Below, piece after piece: positions 8,522 to 16,509 of a stretch of DNA of 64,000 nucleotides. The position numbers were made by a program, and so were the translations under genes. The number at the start of each line of letters is the position of its first letter. Within the stretch, counting starts at the first letter, position 1. Under the pieces are notes generated by a model. It saw only the letters and a list, made by a program, of their open reading frames with translations. It was not told the DNA's origin and made no database searches. The stretch lies in NCBI GenBank assembly GCA_022821985.1, contig JAJECP010000024.1:62001-126000 (forward strand). Reading direction: 5' to 3'. This stretch comes from Acidimicrobiia bacterium (GTDB lineage Bacteria; Actinomycetota; Acidimicrobiia; Acidimicrobiales; Poriferisodalaceae).

Positions 8522-10204
8522 TCACCCGACGCTCATGCCGTACGGGCGCGGCATGATGTCGGCAGGGAGCATTTCGGCGCCAGCCACGCCAGGGCCAATG
8601 ACCACGCCACCCGTCGCGTGCCCGTACACCATGACGAAGCCCTGATTCACGGCGTACGCGAAAGTCTTGGCCCACGCTTCATTCTGCGCTTCGACCGTGG
8701 TGGCCTCGAACGCCTTGGCGGCGAGATCGGCCAGCTCCCCACGGTCTGCCAGGAATGGGTCGAATCCATTTCCGGGTGCCAGACGCTGACGGTAGAAGCG
8801 CTCTGGCGGGTGGCCGGCGTTGAACGTCGGCGTCAGCGGTGTCACGCCGGCGCGCATCGTGCCGGCCAAGGTTCCCGGTTCCCCGACATTGACCGATACG
8901 TCCAGCCCGAGGGCAGTCCACATCTGCGCTATCGCCTCCACCGCAGGCGCGAGCGGCGGGATGGTCTCGATCGTGATGGCGAACCCGTCCGGGTAGCCGG
9001 CCTCGGCGAGCAGCGCCTTGGCACGGTCGAGATCGAAGGCCCACTGTTCGGTGGAGGGGTCATGCCACGCCTCGGTCGGCAGGAACCATCCGGGGTACGG
9101 GTTGCCCAGACCGTTCTGGATTGCTGCGTTGAACCCGTCCCGGTCGAGGGCCAGGTTCATTGCCTGCCGGACACGGACGTCGCCGATCGGTTCGAGCAGG
9201 ACGCCGTCGATGTCCATGACCTGCACGTACCACAGGCCGGGCTCTGGGCCGTCGATGATCGTCAGCCCGGCGTCCTTGTAGGCCGACACCGACAGGTCGT
9301 CCTTGAAGATCAAGTCCAGCTCGCCGTTCAAGATGGCGTTTGTCGCTGCGTCGTTTTGCAGCAGACGGATCTCGATGCGCTCGACCTGGACCGATTCAGG
9401 GTCCCAGAATCCGTCGGTGCGGGCCGCGAAGTCCTGCTGAACGCCGGCCCGGGTGGATTCGGCGTCGAAGACCCAGCCGCCGGCGCCCACGGGAGTCACA
9501 TCGACATTGGTGTCAAACGCACCCGGGCTCACCATCATCCCCGGCAGCCAGGTCAGCTCCTGAAGGAACGCCGTGGATGGCTCGACGAGATCGAAGCGGA
9601 CGGTCATGTCGCTCACTGCGGTGACCGTGGCGATGTTGCTGTAGGTCGCTGCCTGCGGGCTGTCTTCTCGGGCCTTGGCTCGTTCAAAGTTGGCCACCAC
9701 CGCAGCGGCGTCGAGAACTGCGCCGTCGCTGAACGTGATGCCCGATCTGATGTCGAGCTCGTAGGAAGACGAGGTGATGATGCGGAACGCCTCTGCCTGG
9801 CGTGGCGCCACTCCCCCGTCGGCACTGCGGACCAGCAAGGTGTCGTACACAGGCATCAGGTATGGCCCTTGCGCGATCCCGGCCATGACCGGGTCGTATG
9901 TCTGGACGTCGGTTGTCATCGCCATACGCAACGTGCCGGACGGCCCGGCGGGTGCCTCATCGGCAGGTGCGTCGTCAGCCGACGCATCATCGGCGGGCGC
10001 GTCGTCCGCGGGCGCGTCCTCAGCCGGCGCGTCATCGGCCGGTGCATCGTCGGCGGCTACGTCGTCTGCGGACTCACTGGCTTCGGCGTCGCCACCAGTC
10101 GCCCCGTCTCCGCTATCGTCACCGCCGCAGCTCACAGCTAGCAGCGCGAACACCGCGAGCACCGCGAGCAATAGGCGCAGCGGGTTCTTGGATCGCTGGG
10201 TCAT
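8522..10204 (-). CDS. Peptide/nickel-type ABC transporter substrate-binding lipoprotein
   Basis: A 560-residue SBP_bac_5 family protein that captures the transported ligand outside the membrane. The ATG at 10204 is chosen over a longer frame because GGAGG lies five bases upstream and it opens directly into a lipoprotein signal (LLLAVLAVFALLAVSC, Cys at about residue 27). The lipobox is followed by about 45 residues made almost only of Ala, Asp, Glu and Pro, a flexible acidic tether. The mature domain shows the family patterns DVQTYDPV, ITFSDGAVLDAAAVVANFERA and RVRQAMNLALDRD. Its ligand cannot be deduced; the arylsulfatase and M28-like genes nearby hint at a processed amide or peptide. Confidence 0.9.
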   Translation of the reverse strand: MTQRSKNPLRLLLAVLAVFALLAVSCGGDDSGDGATGGDAEASESADDVAADDAPADDAPAEDAPADDAPADDASADDAPADEAPAGPSGTLRMAMTTDVQTYDPVMAGIAQGPYLMPVYDTLLVRSADGGVAPRQAEAFRIITSSSYELDIRSGITFSDGAVLDAAAVVANFERAKAREDSPQAATYSNIATVTAVSDMTVRFDLVEPSTAFLQELTWLPGMMVSPGAFDTNVDVTPVGAGGWVFDAESTRAGVQQDFAARTDGFWDPESVQVERIEIRLLQNDAATNAILNGELDLIFKDDLSVSAYKDAGLTIIDGPEPGLWYVQVMDIDGVLLEPIGDVRVRQAMNLALDRDGFNAAIQNGLGNPYPGWFLPTEAWHDPSTEQWAFDLDRAKALLAEAGYPDGFAITIETIPPLAPAVEAIAQMWTALGLDVSVNVGEPGTLAGTMRAGVTPLTPTFNAGHPPERFYRQRLAPGNGFDPFLADRGELADLAAKAFEATTVEAQNEAWAKTFAYAVNQGFVMVYGHATGGVVIGPGVAGAEMLPADIMPRPYGMSVG

Positions 10205-10241
10205 GAGGTCCTCCCGACTCTCTCCCCAAAGATCCGAACCT

Positions 10242-10259
10242 AGTGGGCCGCGTCCCACT
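10242..10259. promoter_or_regulatory. 18-bp inverted repeat upstream of the transporter operon
   Basis: AGTGGG-CCGCGT-CCCACT is a perfect 6-6-6 repeat, 38 bases before the start of the binding-protein gene, in the region shared with the divergent selenoprotein gene. It could be an operator or part of the 5' leader; nothing in the sequence tells which. Confidence 0.35.
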
Positions 10260-10403
10260 GGTGCTTGGGACAGCTGCGGTCGACGCTGACCGGGGACTTC
10301 GCCCCGAGCGCCGCTCTAGCATTCGATCGTGGATCGAGCCGCCACGGATCAGCGACATGGCCTAACGCCCTTTCGACTCAAGGAATCCGAGGCACGGCGA
10401 CGC

Positions 10404-11576
10404 ATGAACGTGAGCGAAGAAACCCCCACTGAGCTTCAGGCAGCTTCGCAGGCCGCGCTCGAGTGGATCAACGCAACGCAGGAGTCTCGCTACGAGATCA
10501 CCGGAGTCATCGACGCCGAAGACACCGTGACACGAGCGCAAGCAGGGTCCTTCGAACTGGGTTTGGTGCTGTGCAACGGCGACGTCTGTGCCCGTGAGCA
10601 GGTGGTGATCGAACGATCAGCCGAAGGCTTCCGAGTGTCGGCCGCCGAAGTTGACGATCCGCTGATCCCGCCGCTGCTCGACCCGCCGATCGGGGTACGC
10701 GCCGGATGGCTCAACGCCCAACTCGACAAGCACAAGTTCGTCGTGTTGGTGTTCTACCGCGGGTTGTGGTGACCTCCCTGCCGCCGCGAGTTGCGCGGCT
10801 TCGGCAAATCGGGAGTCGTCGAGGAGATCCGGGCTGCTGGAGGCGAGATCTTCGCCGTCACCAGTGAGCCCCAGAGTCTCGCGAGCGAAGCCCAGGACAC
10901 ATGGGAACTGGAGTATCAGGCGGTAGGCGACCCGCACCACGAGATCCTCGAAGACTGCCGTGAGAATGGCCGGTTCGACCTCTACATCGGCGACACCGGA
11001 GTGCTCGAGCGACACTGGTCTTCGCACCCGAACGGCATCTTTCAGGCTGGGATACTCGCCCTCAACGAGGACCGACGGGTGCTGTACCGGTGGCACTGTC
11101 GCCCGACTCATCAGAATCGTGGCGGTGCCTCCGGTCGAGTCACCGCGTCGCATATGTGGTCTCGCGTCCGAGACGGACTAGCCAGCGACACCGACGCCGC
11201 ATGGGATACCGATCCGCCACTCGACGCTCCAGAGGCCTTCTGGCCGTACTTCGTCGCTCAGCTGTTCGCCCATGGATGGTTCGTCAAGCCGAAGCGATTC
11301 CCGCTCGGCCGACCCGACGACAAGCCGTCCGCTCGCATATCCGCGATGAAGCCACGGCTCATCGGCTTCGCCGCGGCGTGGGCCATCTGCTTCGTGCTCC
11401 TGCCGGCTCGCCGGGTCCTCCTCGCTCTGGTCGGCTACGCCGTGGCCATCACACCGGCTGTCCGCAGGGTGAACCGCGAGTTCCAGCACGTTCCCGCCGG
11501 CCGCGCGCCCGAGCCCGGCGGGCGAAGCCTCGGCACCGAGCCTCTAACGCCTCACCCTCAACAGCCGAGTCGCTGA
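10404..11576 (+). CDS. Peroxiredoxin-like selenoprotein with in-frame UGA (Sec) and C-terminal membrane anchor
   Basis: A standard translation gives two pieces, one ending at the TGA at 10770-10772 and one resuming in the same frame. Reading the TGA as selenocysteine gives one 390-residue protein with the motif FYRGLW-U-PPCRREL. This matches the FYRGxWCPxC active site of the peroxiredoxin-like AhpC/TSA family, with Sec123 in place of the first Cys and Cys126 kept (UxxC). A hairpin fitting the bacterial SECIS rules starts two bases after the UGA. The region after the UGA continues as a thioredoxin fold and ends with about two hydrophobic helices (near 315-350), so the protein is probably membrane-bound. 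The ATG at 10404 is one choice; an earlier in-frame start at 10329 is possible. Likely role: reduction of a peroxide or other oxidant. A nonsense mutation is the alternative. Confidence 0.78.
10774..10815 (+). promoter_or_regulatory. Bacterial SECIS-like hairpin after the in-frame UGA
   Basis: The RNA just after the UGA can fold as CTCCC-TGCC-GCCGCG, loop AGTTG, then CGCGGC-(TTC)-GGCA-(AATC)-GGGAG: 15 paired bases with two one-sided bulges. The 5-base apical loop has G at its second position and begins 16 bases after the UGA. This fits the known bacterial SECIS rules (short loop with a G among its first two bases, 16-37 bases from the UGA). In the cell SelB would bind it to recruit Sec-tRNA. 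Confidence 0.7.
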
Positions 11577-11594
11577 GACGAACGGTGAGTCGGG

Positions 11595-12758
11595 TCACTC
11601 GAAGGTGCGCCTGGCTGTTTCCCAAGCGTTGATCTTGTCCCAGTCGTATTCCACGCCCAGCCCCGGACCGGTGGGCACCGCGACGCATCCGTCGGGACCC
11701 ACATCGTCGAGGCCCTCGCCGTAGCCGTCGGCGTAGATCGGCGGTTGCAGGCAGTTCTGCGATGTGTCGGGATTGACCAGGCCGAGCTCGTAGAACATCG
11801 TGTTGGGTATTGCCGACATGCAGTGCCGGTGCATCGGGCCGGCGGTGTGGAGCTGAACATCCATGCCGATGGCGTCGCAGAAGTGGGCCAGCTTCATCGT
11901 GCCGGTGATGCCGCCGTCCAATTCGGGGTCGATGTGCATGATGTCGGTGCCACGAGCCAGCACGAAGTCGGCCTTCTGCTCGAATCCCCGGATGTGCTCG
12001 GCGATGAGCATCGGCGTGCGGACGAACTCTCGCAGGCGCTTGTGCGCGGCAGCGCTCGAAGAGGCATCGCGGTAGGGGTCTTCGTACCAGAAGAATCCCA
12101 AGTCGTCGCACGCCCGACCGACTTCCACGGCATCCATGAATGACACCAAGGACGATGCGGGGTCGGTCATCAGCTTCATCGAGGACCCGACGCGATCGCG
12201 AACCGCTGTCATGATGCCGATCTCGTTGTCCACGCTGCCGTCGAAGAAGCCGTGAATCTTGTACGCCGGCAAGCCGCGTTGCTGGCATTCCTCGGCGAAG
12301 TCTGCGTACTTGTCGATGCTGTCGAGGCCGCCAGGCGTCTGTTGCCCCGGCGTCGTGCTCGCATATGCCGGCAACCGTTCCCGGTACCCGCCCAGCAACT
12401 GGCTGATGGAGGCGCCGTACTTCTTGCCGGCGAGGTCCCACAGGGCGGTGTCAAGCGCTGCGATGCCGACCTTGTCGAAGTGCCGGAACTGGATTTTGAG
12501 GAGTTCGAAGATCCGTTCGCGCTGCTCTGGGTTTCTGCCGATCAGCAGCGGCGCCATGTCGCAGACCTGCGCCATGGCGTGATCCGTTGCGCCGTAGTGG
12601 GGTGCGTAGCTGCCCGTGAGACCGTCGTCGGACTCGATCGACACCATGAACTTCGAGACGCTCGTCTCTGACCCGGGCGAGTAGGTCCAGATCGTCGGAC
12701 CGACATCGCGGAGCTGGTACGTGTAGGCCTGAACGACGATTCGGCTGATCTTGCTCAT
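11595..12758 (-). CDS. Enolase-superfamily (mandelate racemase/muconate lactonizing) enzyme
   Basis: A 387-residue member of the MR/MLE branch of the enolase superfamily, which abstracts the proton next to a carboxylate with help from a bound Mg2+. Visible elements are the N-terminal capping domain, the KxH motif in AYKIHGF as catalytic acid/base, metal ligands in LMTDPAS, FWYEDPY and LIAEHI, and the barrel His in VQLHTAGPMH. These fit a dehydratase or racemase of a sugar acid or a similar acid; the specific substrate is not readable. It starts within the stop of the uridine phosphorylase gene (ATGA) with GAGGTGAA upstream, so the two form one transcript. Confidence 0.85.
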   Translation of the reverse strand: MSKISRIVVQAYTYQLRDVGPTIWTYSPGSETSVSKFMVSIESDDGLTGSYAPHYGATDHAMAQVCDMAPLLIGRNPEQRERIFELLKIQFRHFDKVGIAALDTALWDLAGKKYGASISQLLGGYRERLPAYASTTPGQQTPGGLDSIDKYADFAEECQQRGLPAYKIHGFFDGSVDNEIGIMTAVRDRVGSSMKLMTDPASSLVSFMDAVEVGRACDDLGFFWYEDPYRDASSSAAAHKRLREFVRTPMLIAEHIRGFEQKADFVLARGTDIMHIDPELDGGITGTMKLAHFCDAIGMDVQLHTAGPMHRHCMSAIPNTMFYELGLVNPDTSQNCLQPPIYADGYGEGLDDVGPDGCVAVPTGPGLGVEYDWDKINAWETARRTFE

Positions 12759-13549
12759 GGTTCACCTCGGTGAGATTTCTGTTGAAGCAGACGGCGGGCC
12801 GCCTCGACGACCACGCCGACTGCCCGCTCTTCGGTGGCAGCGATGCGGGCCTCGTCGACCACGGCTTCAGACTCGGTGCGCTGGGCGATCACCCCGGCCA
12901 CGCACCCGGCCCGCCAGCCGTTGGCCGCGCACATCGTGAACAGCGTCGCCGATTCCATCTCGTAGTTGAGCACGCCGATGCGGCGCCACTCGGCCAGGCT
13001 GCCCCGCAGCCACCCGACGACATCACCGGCCACGGTGTCGTAGCGCTCCTGGCCGGGATAGAAGGTGTCGCTCGATGCCGTGATCCCCACCTGATAGGGG
13101 GCGTCGAGGGCGACCGCTGCATCGACCAGGGCACGGGTGCACTCGAACGAGGAGGCCGCCGGATACTCCAGCGGGGCGAAATGCCGGCTCGCCCCGTCGA
13201 GACGGACCGCCGCTTGGGTGATGACCAGGTCACCGATCCGCAGGTCAGGTTGGATCGAGCCGGTGGTGCCGACCCGCAGGAACGTCCGCACACCGAGCTG
13301 GGCCAGCTCCTCGACCGCGACTGAGGTCGATGGCCCGCCGACGCCGGTCGAGCAGACCACCACCGGCCGGCCCTCGATCGACGCTCGATGGGTCGTGAAC
13401 TCCCGAACGGAGGCCAGGTGCACCGGCTCGTCCATCGTCTCGGCGATCCGAGCCACCCGCGCTGGGTCGCCAGGCACAATCGCGAGCGTTGCCCCGCCCA
13501 GATCGGCGGCAGTCACGCCCAGGTGCATCACCCGCTCGTCGCCCATCAC
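12755..13549 (-). CDS. udp: Uridine phosphorylase
   Basis: This 264-residue enzyme splits uridine with phosphate into uracil and ribose 1-phosphate in pyrimidine salvage. The sequence follows E. coli Udp closely: RVGTTGSIQP for phosphate binding, VRLDGASRHFAPLEYPA, ASSDTFYPGQERYDT and MNYEMESATL-like LNYEMESATLFTMCA, which holds the ribose and base contacts, then VAGVIAQRT. Length matches the family (about 253 residues) with a short extra N-terminus; a second start at residue 7 is possible. It is coupled by ATGA to an enolase-superfamily gene, an unusual partner for nucleoside salvage. Confidence 0.93.
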   Translation of the reverse strand: MMGDERVMHLGVTAADLGGATLAIVPGDPARVARIAETMDEPVHLASVREFTTHRASIEGRPVVVCSTGVGGPSTSVAVEELAQLGVRTFLRVGTTGSIQPDLRIGDLVITQAAVRLDGASRHFAPLEYPAASSFECTRALVDAAVALDAPYQVGITASSDTFYPGQERYDTVAGDVVGWLRGSLAEWRRIGVLNYEMESATLFTMCAANGWRAGCVAGVIAQRTESEAVVDEARIAATEERAVGVVVEAARRLLQQKSHRGEP

Positions 13550-13641
13550 CCGACCCTATGTCTCATCCGCAGGCGACACCGGCGTCGGCCTGCCGGTAAC
13601 CGATGCCCGTCGACACGCCTCGCTGCCGGCGGTCTCTGCCG

Positions 13642-14226
13642 CTAGTCGACTGCGGCCGGGCGGATGGCTGAAGCCGGGCGGAACGCATCGATGTGTTCGG
13701 TATTGGTCGAGATGTACGGCCCGCCGATGAGGTCGACGCAGTACGGGACAGCGGCGAACACCGCGTCGAGGCACTCCGCGATCGCCTTGGGCTGACCTGG
13801 CAGGTTGATCACCAGGGCACCGTCGCAGATGCCCGCTGTCTGGCGGGACAGGATCGCAGTCGGCACCGCCTTCAGCGACGCGGTGCGCATCGCTTCCCCG
13901 AAGCCGTGCAGCATCTTGGAACAGGCTGCCTCGGTGGCCTCAGGGGTGACGTCGCGCAGTGCCGGACCGGTGCCGCCGGTGGTGAGGATGAGACAGCATC
14001 CCGCTGCGGCCAGCTCCCGGATCGCTTGGGCCACCTGGTCCTGCTCGTCGGGAACGAGCGCAGCCTGCGCAGACCATTCCGAAGCCATCACGCGCTCGAG
14101 ATAGTCACGAATCGCCGGTCCTCCCCGGTCTTCGTAGTCGCCTCGGCTGGCCCTGTCCGAGACCGTCACGATGCCGATCAGCGCGTGCGTCGAAAGGTCC
14201 GGCGTTCCATCGGAGGTGCTGGTCAC
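13642..14226 (-). CDS. mog: Molybdopterin adenylyltransferase
   Basis: This 194-residue MogA-type protein adenylates molybdopterin before molybdate insertion. It shows IVTVSDRASRGDYEDRGGPAI, LILTTGGTGPALRDVTPEAT and ILSRQTAG, followed by LVINLPGQPKAIAECLDAV, the signature blocks of MogA. The GTG at 14226 is chosen because it places the start just before the conserved domain; a longer frame runs into the upstream operator. A 21-bp Fur/Zur-type site lies 22 bases before the start. The molybdenum hydroxylase at 28-31.7 kb is a likely client of its product. Confidence 0.92.
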   Translation of the reverse strand: MTSTSDGTPDLSTHALIGIVTVSDRASRGDYEDRGGPAIRDYLERVMASEWSAQAALVPDEQDQVAQAIRELAAAGCCLILTTGGTGPALRDVTPEATEAACSKMLHGFGEAMRTASLKAVPTAILSRQTAGICDGALVINLPGQPKAIAECLDAVFAAVPYCVDLIGGPYISTNTEHIDAFRPASAIRPAAVD

Positions 14227-14247
14227 GCCGAAACGGTACCGCTCAGT

Positions 14248-14268
14248 TGGGAATGAGTGCCATTCCCA
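14248..14268 (-). promoter_or_regulatory. Fur/Zur-type operator upstream of mog
   Basis: TGGGAAT and ATTCCCA flank GAGTGCC, a 7-7-7 arrangement of 21 bp. It can be read as two overlapping 7-1-7 heptamer repeats offset by six bases, the architecture described for Fur-family double-dimer sites. It aligns with three other sites in the window (14325, 18963, 24796). It sits 22 bases before the mog start. Confidence 0.65.
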
Positions 14269-14324
14269 TAAGCCCATCCCCATTGCGGCCGCTGAGCAGA
14301 ACATAACCACATGCCGGCGCTAAA

Positions 14325-14345
14325 TGGGAATCGTTCCTATTCCTG
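14325..14345 (+). promoter_or_regulatory. Fur/Zur-type operator upstream of the FecCD importer operon
   Basis: The 15-bp core TGGGAATCGTTCCTA is a 7-1-7 palindrome matching TGnnAATsrTTnnCA-type Zur boxes of actinobacteria, and is followed by ATTCCTG to give the 21-bp form. It ends 15 bases before the GTG start of the permease gene, where it would block RNA polymerase. Confidence 0.75.
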
Positions 14346-14346
14346 T

Positions 14347-14352
14347 TATGAT
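14347..14352 (+). promoter_or_regulatory. Putative -10 element giving a leaderless mRNA
   Basis: TATGAT lies directly after the Zur-like operator, with 8 bases between it and the GTG start at 14361. Transcription would then begin at or within a base or two of the start codon, so the permease mRNA would be leaderless. No Shine-Dalgarno sequence is seen in front of this GTG, which agrees. Confidence 0.5.
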
Positions 14353-14360
14353 CCGCCGCC

Positions 14361-15440
14361 GTGTCTCTTCTCCAGGCACCAAGTCGCGCCCCGGCTGCGT
14401 CGCACGACGGCTGGGCATGGAGTCGCCGGCCCACCCTCATTGCCCTCACATCGCTCACCGTTGTGTCGGTGGTGGTCGCCATCGGGCTCGGTCCGGTCGG
14501 CGTGGCACCTCCGACGGTCCTGAAGATCATCGGGCACCACATGATGGGCCTGTTCGATGCCGAGAGCTGGGCCCGAACCGACGACGCAATCATCTGGCAA
14601 GTGCGCCTGCCACGGGTGCTGCTCGGCGCAATCGTGGGTGCGGCACTTGGGGTCGTGGGCGTGACGCTGCAAGCCCTCGTGCGCAACCCGCTGGCCGAGC
14701 CGTACATCCTCGGCGTGAGCTCGGGTGCGTCCGCCGGAGCTGCTGCGGCGATCCTGTTCGGAGTCGGCTCCTGGCTGGGCCGAGAATCGGTGTCGCTGAT
14801 GGCGTTCTTCGGCGCCCTCGGCGCCCTTGCGCTCGTGTTGGCGCTGGCCCGTTCCTCCGGTCGCATCACGCCCTCGCGGATGCTGGTAGCCGGCGTGGCC
14901 GTCGCCTACCTGCTCAGTGCCGTCACCAGCCTGCTCATCCTCTTCGCCCATAGCGAGTACGGCGCCCGGGCGGTGATGTTCTGGCTGCTCGGCTCGCTCG
15001 CGAACGCCGACTGGTCCACGCTGCCCATCGGCTACCTCGGCATGGGGGCCGGCATGATCCTGGTGTTCTGGTGGCGCCGCCGACTCGACCTGCTGGCGCT
15101 CGGCGACGAGACCGCTATGGCAAGCGGCGTCGATCCCGGACGCACCCGGCTGCAGCTCGTGGTCGTCGTCGCGATGTGCGTCGGCTTCGCCGTGTCGCTG
15201 TCGGGCGGCATCGGATTCGTCGGTCTCGCGGCGCCTCACATCGCGCGTCGGATCATCGGCCCGATTCACCGCCATCTGATCCCGGCATCCGCAGCGTTCG
15301 GCGCCCTCATGCTGGTCTGGGCGGACGTTGCGGCTCGCATGGTGTTGCAGCCCCGCGAGCTGCCCATCGGAGTCGTCACCGGCGTGCTCGGAGCCCCCGT
15401 GCTCGTCGCTCTCGTCCGAAAGCTCAGTCACAACTCCTAA
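14361..15440 (+). CDS. FecCD-family ABC transporter permease (metal or metallophore uptake)
   Basis: A 359-residue permease with about nine to ten hydrophobic segments. Family blocks are IIWQVRLPRVLLGAIVGAALGVVGVTLQAL, NPLAEPYILGVSSGA and GGIGFVGLAAPHIARRI, all typical of BtuC/FhuB/FecCD importers of siderophores, haem or cobalamin. It is not of the ZnuB/TroC type usually found in zinc uptake. The GTG start sits 15 bases behind a Zur-like operator. The next two genes encode the binding lipoprotein and ATPase, completing the importer. Context suggests zinc-linked uptake, perhaps of a zinc-metallophore complex. Confidence 0.9.
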   Translation: MSLLQAPSRAPAASHDGWAWSRRPTLIALTSLTVVSVVVAIGLGPVGVAPPTVLKIIGHHMMGLFDAESWARTDDAIIWQVRLPRVLLGAIVGAALGVVGVTLQALVRNPLAEPYILGVSSGASAGAAAAILFGVGSWLGRESVSLMAFFGALGALALVLALARSSGRITPSRMLVAGVAVAYLLSAVTSLLILFAHSEYGARAVMFWLLGSLANADWSTLPIGYLGMGAGMILVFWWRRRLDLLALGDETAMASGVDPGRTRLQLVVVVAMCVGFAVSLSGGIGFVGLAAPHIARRIIGPIHRHLIPASAAFGALMLVWADVAARMVLQPRELPIGVVTGVLGAPVLVALVRKLSHNS

Positions 15441-15506
15441 GCGCGCCAGCGCGCGTGCGAGCCCCTCTCCGTGAACGGAAACCCCCCTATGAAGAAGGAG
15501 ACCCCC

Positions 15507-16502
15507 ATGAGACGGTTAGCAACTTGGCGTCGAGCGATCGCATTGTTCGTCGTGGTCGGATTCCTGACCGCAGCCTGTGGAGGAAGCGATGACTCCCCGA
15601 CCGAAGCGGCTCAAGACGACGGATTCCCGCTCACCTTCACCAACTGCGACACCGAGTTCACCCTCGACGCCCCGCCTGAGCGGGTGATGCTGATGGAGGC
15701 CGCGGCGCCCTCACTGCTGTTCGCAGCCGGCGCCATGGACCGGGTGATCGCCCGCATCGAGAACTTCCCGGAGGAGTACTACACCGCCGACGAGCTGGCC
15801 CTGCTCAACGACATCCCGGCGTTGGTGGCCGAGCACACATCGACCGGCGGCGTCGAGATATCGGTGGAGGCGATCATCGACCACGACCCCGACATCGTCA
15901 TCGGCTATGACACCGCCACCCTCACCCACGACTCGCTCGGCGACGTCGGCATCCAGCTCTACGTGATGCCCCCGTTCTGTGACAACCCGCCGACGCCGTC
16001 GTTCGAGAGCATCCTGGACGAGGTCCGCTTCTACGGGAAGCTCTTCGGCACCTCCGAGACCGCCAATGCGAGCGCCGACGCGCTAGAGGCCGCCGTGAAC
16101 TCCGCGGCCGATGCACCGGTTGCCGAGGGCCAGACCGCTGCTGCGCTGTATGTCAGCTCCGACGGCAGCGCCATCTACGCCTACTCCTCGCTCGGCATGG
16201 TGCATCCGCTGATGGAGGCGCTCGGCATGACCAACGTGTTCGCCGAGCTCAGCGAGCGGGTGCCCGAGGTTTCGATCGAAGAGGTCATCGGCCGCAATCC
16301 CGAGATCCTGGTGCTGCTCTACGACGATTTCGGCCTCACCCCCGACGAGATCAGCGCACTGGTCACCGATCTGCCGGGAGCCAGCAGCATCACTGCGGTC
16401 GAGCACGGCGCGGTGTACCCGCTGCTGTTCAACTGGGCGGAGCCGCCCACGCCGCTCGTGGTGAAGGGACTGTCTGAGCTCAGCGATCAGATCACCGAAT
16501 GA
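15507..16502 (+). CDS. Metal/metallophore-binding lipoprotein (BtuF/FepB-type)
   Basis: This 331-residue periplasmic-binding protein of the PeriBP_2 (TroA-like fold) class serves the FecCD permease. The ATG at 15507 is preferred because AAGGAG lies six bases upstream and it leads straight into a lipoprotein signal ending FLTAACGG. The mature part has the expected DAPPERVMLMEAAAPSLLFAAG opening, then VEAIIDHDPDIVIGYD and IEEVIGRNPEILVLL, which form the two lobe-edge segments. There are no His-rich loops of the kind seen in ZnuA, which supports a complexed rather than free metal as ligand. Confidence 0.88.
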   Translation: MRRLATWRRAIALFVVVGFLTAACGGSDDSPTEAAQDDGFPLTFTNCDTEFTLDAPPERVMLMEAAAPSLLFAAGAMDRVIARIENFPEEYYTADELALLNDIPALVAEHTSTGGVEISVEAIIDHDPDIVIGYDTATLTHDSLGDVGIQLYVMPPFCDNPPTPSFESILDEVRFYGKLFGTSETANASADALEAAVNSAADAPVAEGQTAAALYVSSDGSAIYAYSSLGMVHPLMEALGMTNVFAELSERVPEVSIEEVIGRNPEILVLLYDDFGLTPDEISALVTDLPGASSITAVEHGAVYPLLFNWAEPPTPLVVKGLSELSDQITE

Positions 16503-16509
16503 CGAACCC

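Noticed and set aside
9960-10075. Short tandem repeat or CRISPR-like array
   Set aside because: It is the low-complexity Ala/Asp/Pro linker of the binding lipoprotein; there are no spacers.
10329-11576. Reading the split peroxiredoxin-like gene as a pseudogene or two genes
   Set aside because: The TGA replaces exactly the active-site Cys, the same frame continues without other damage, and a SECIS-like hairpin follows.
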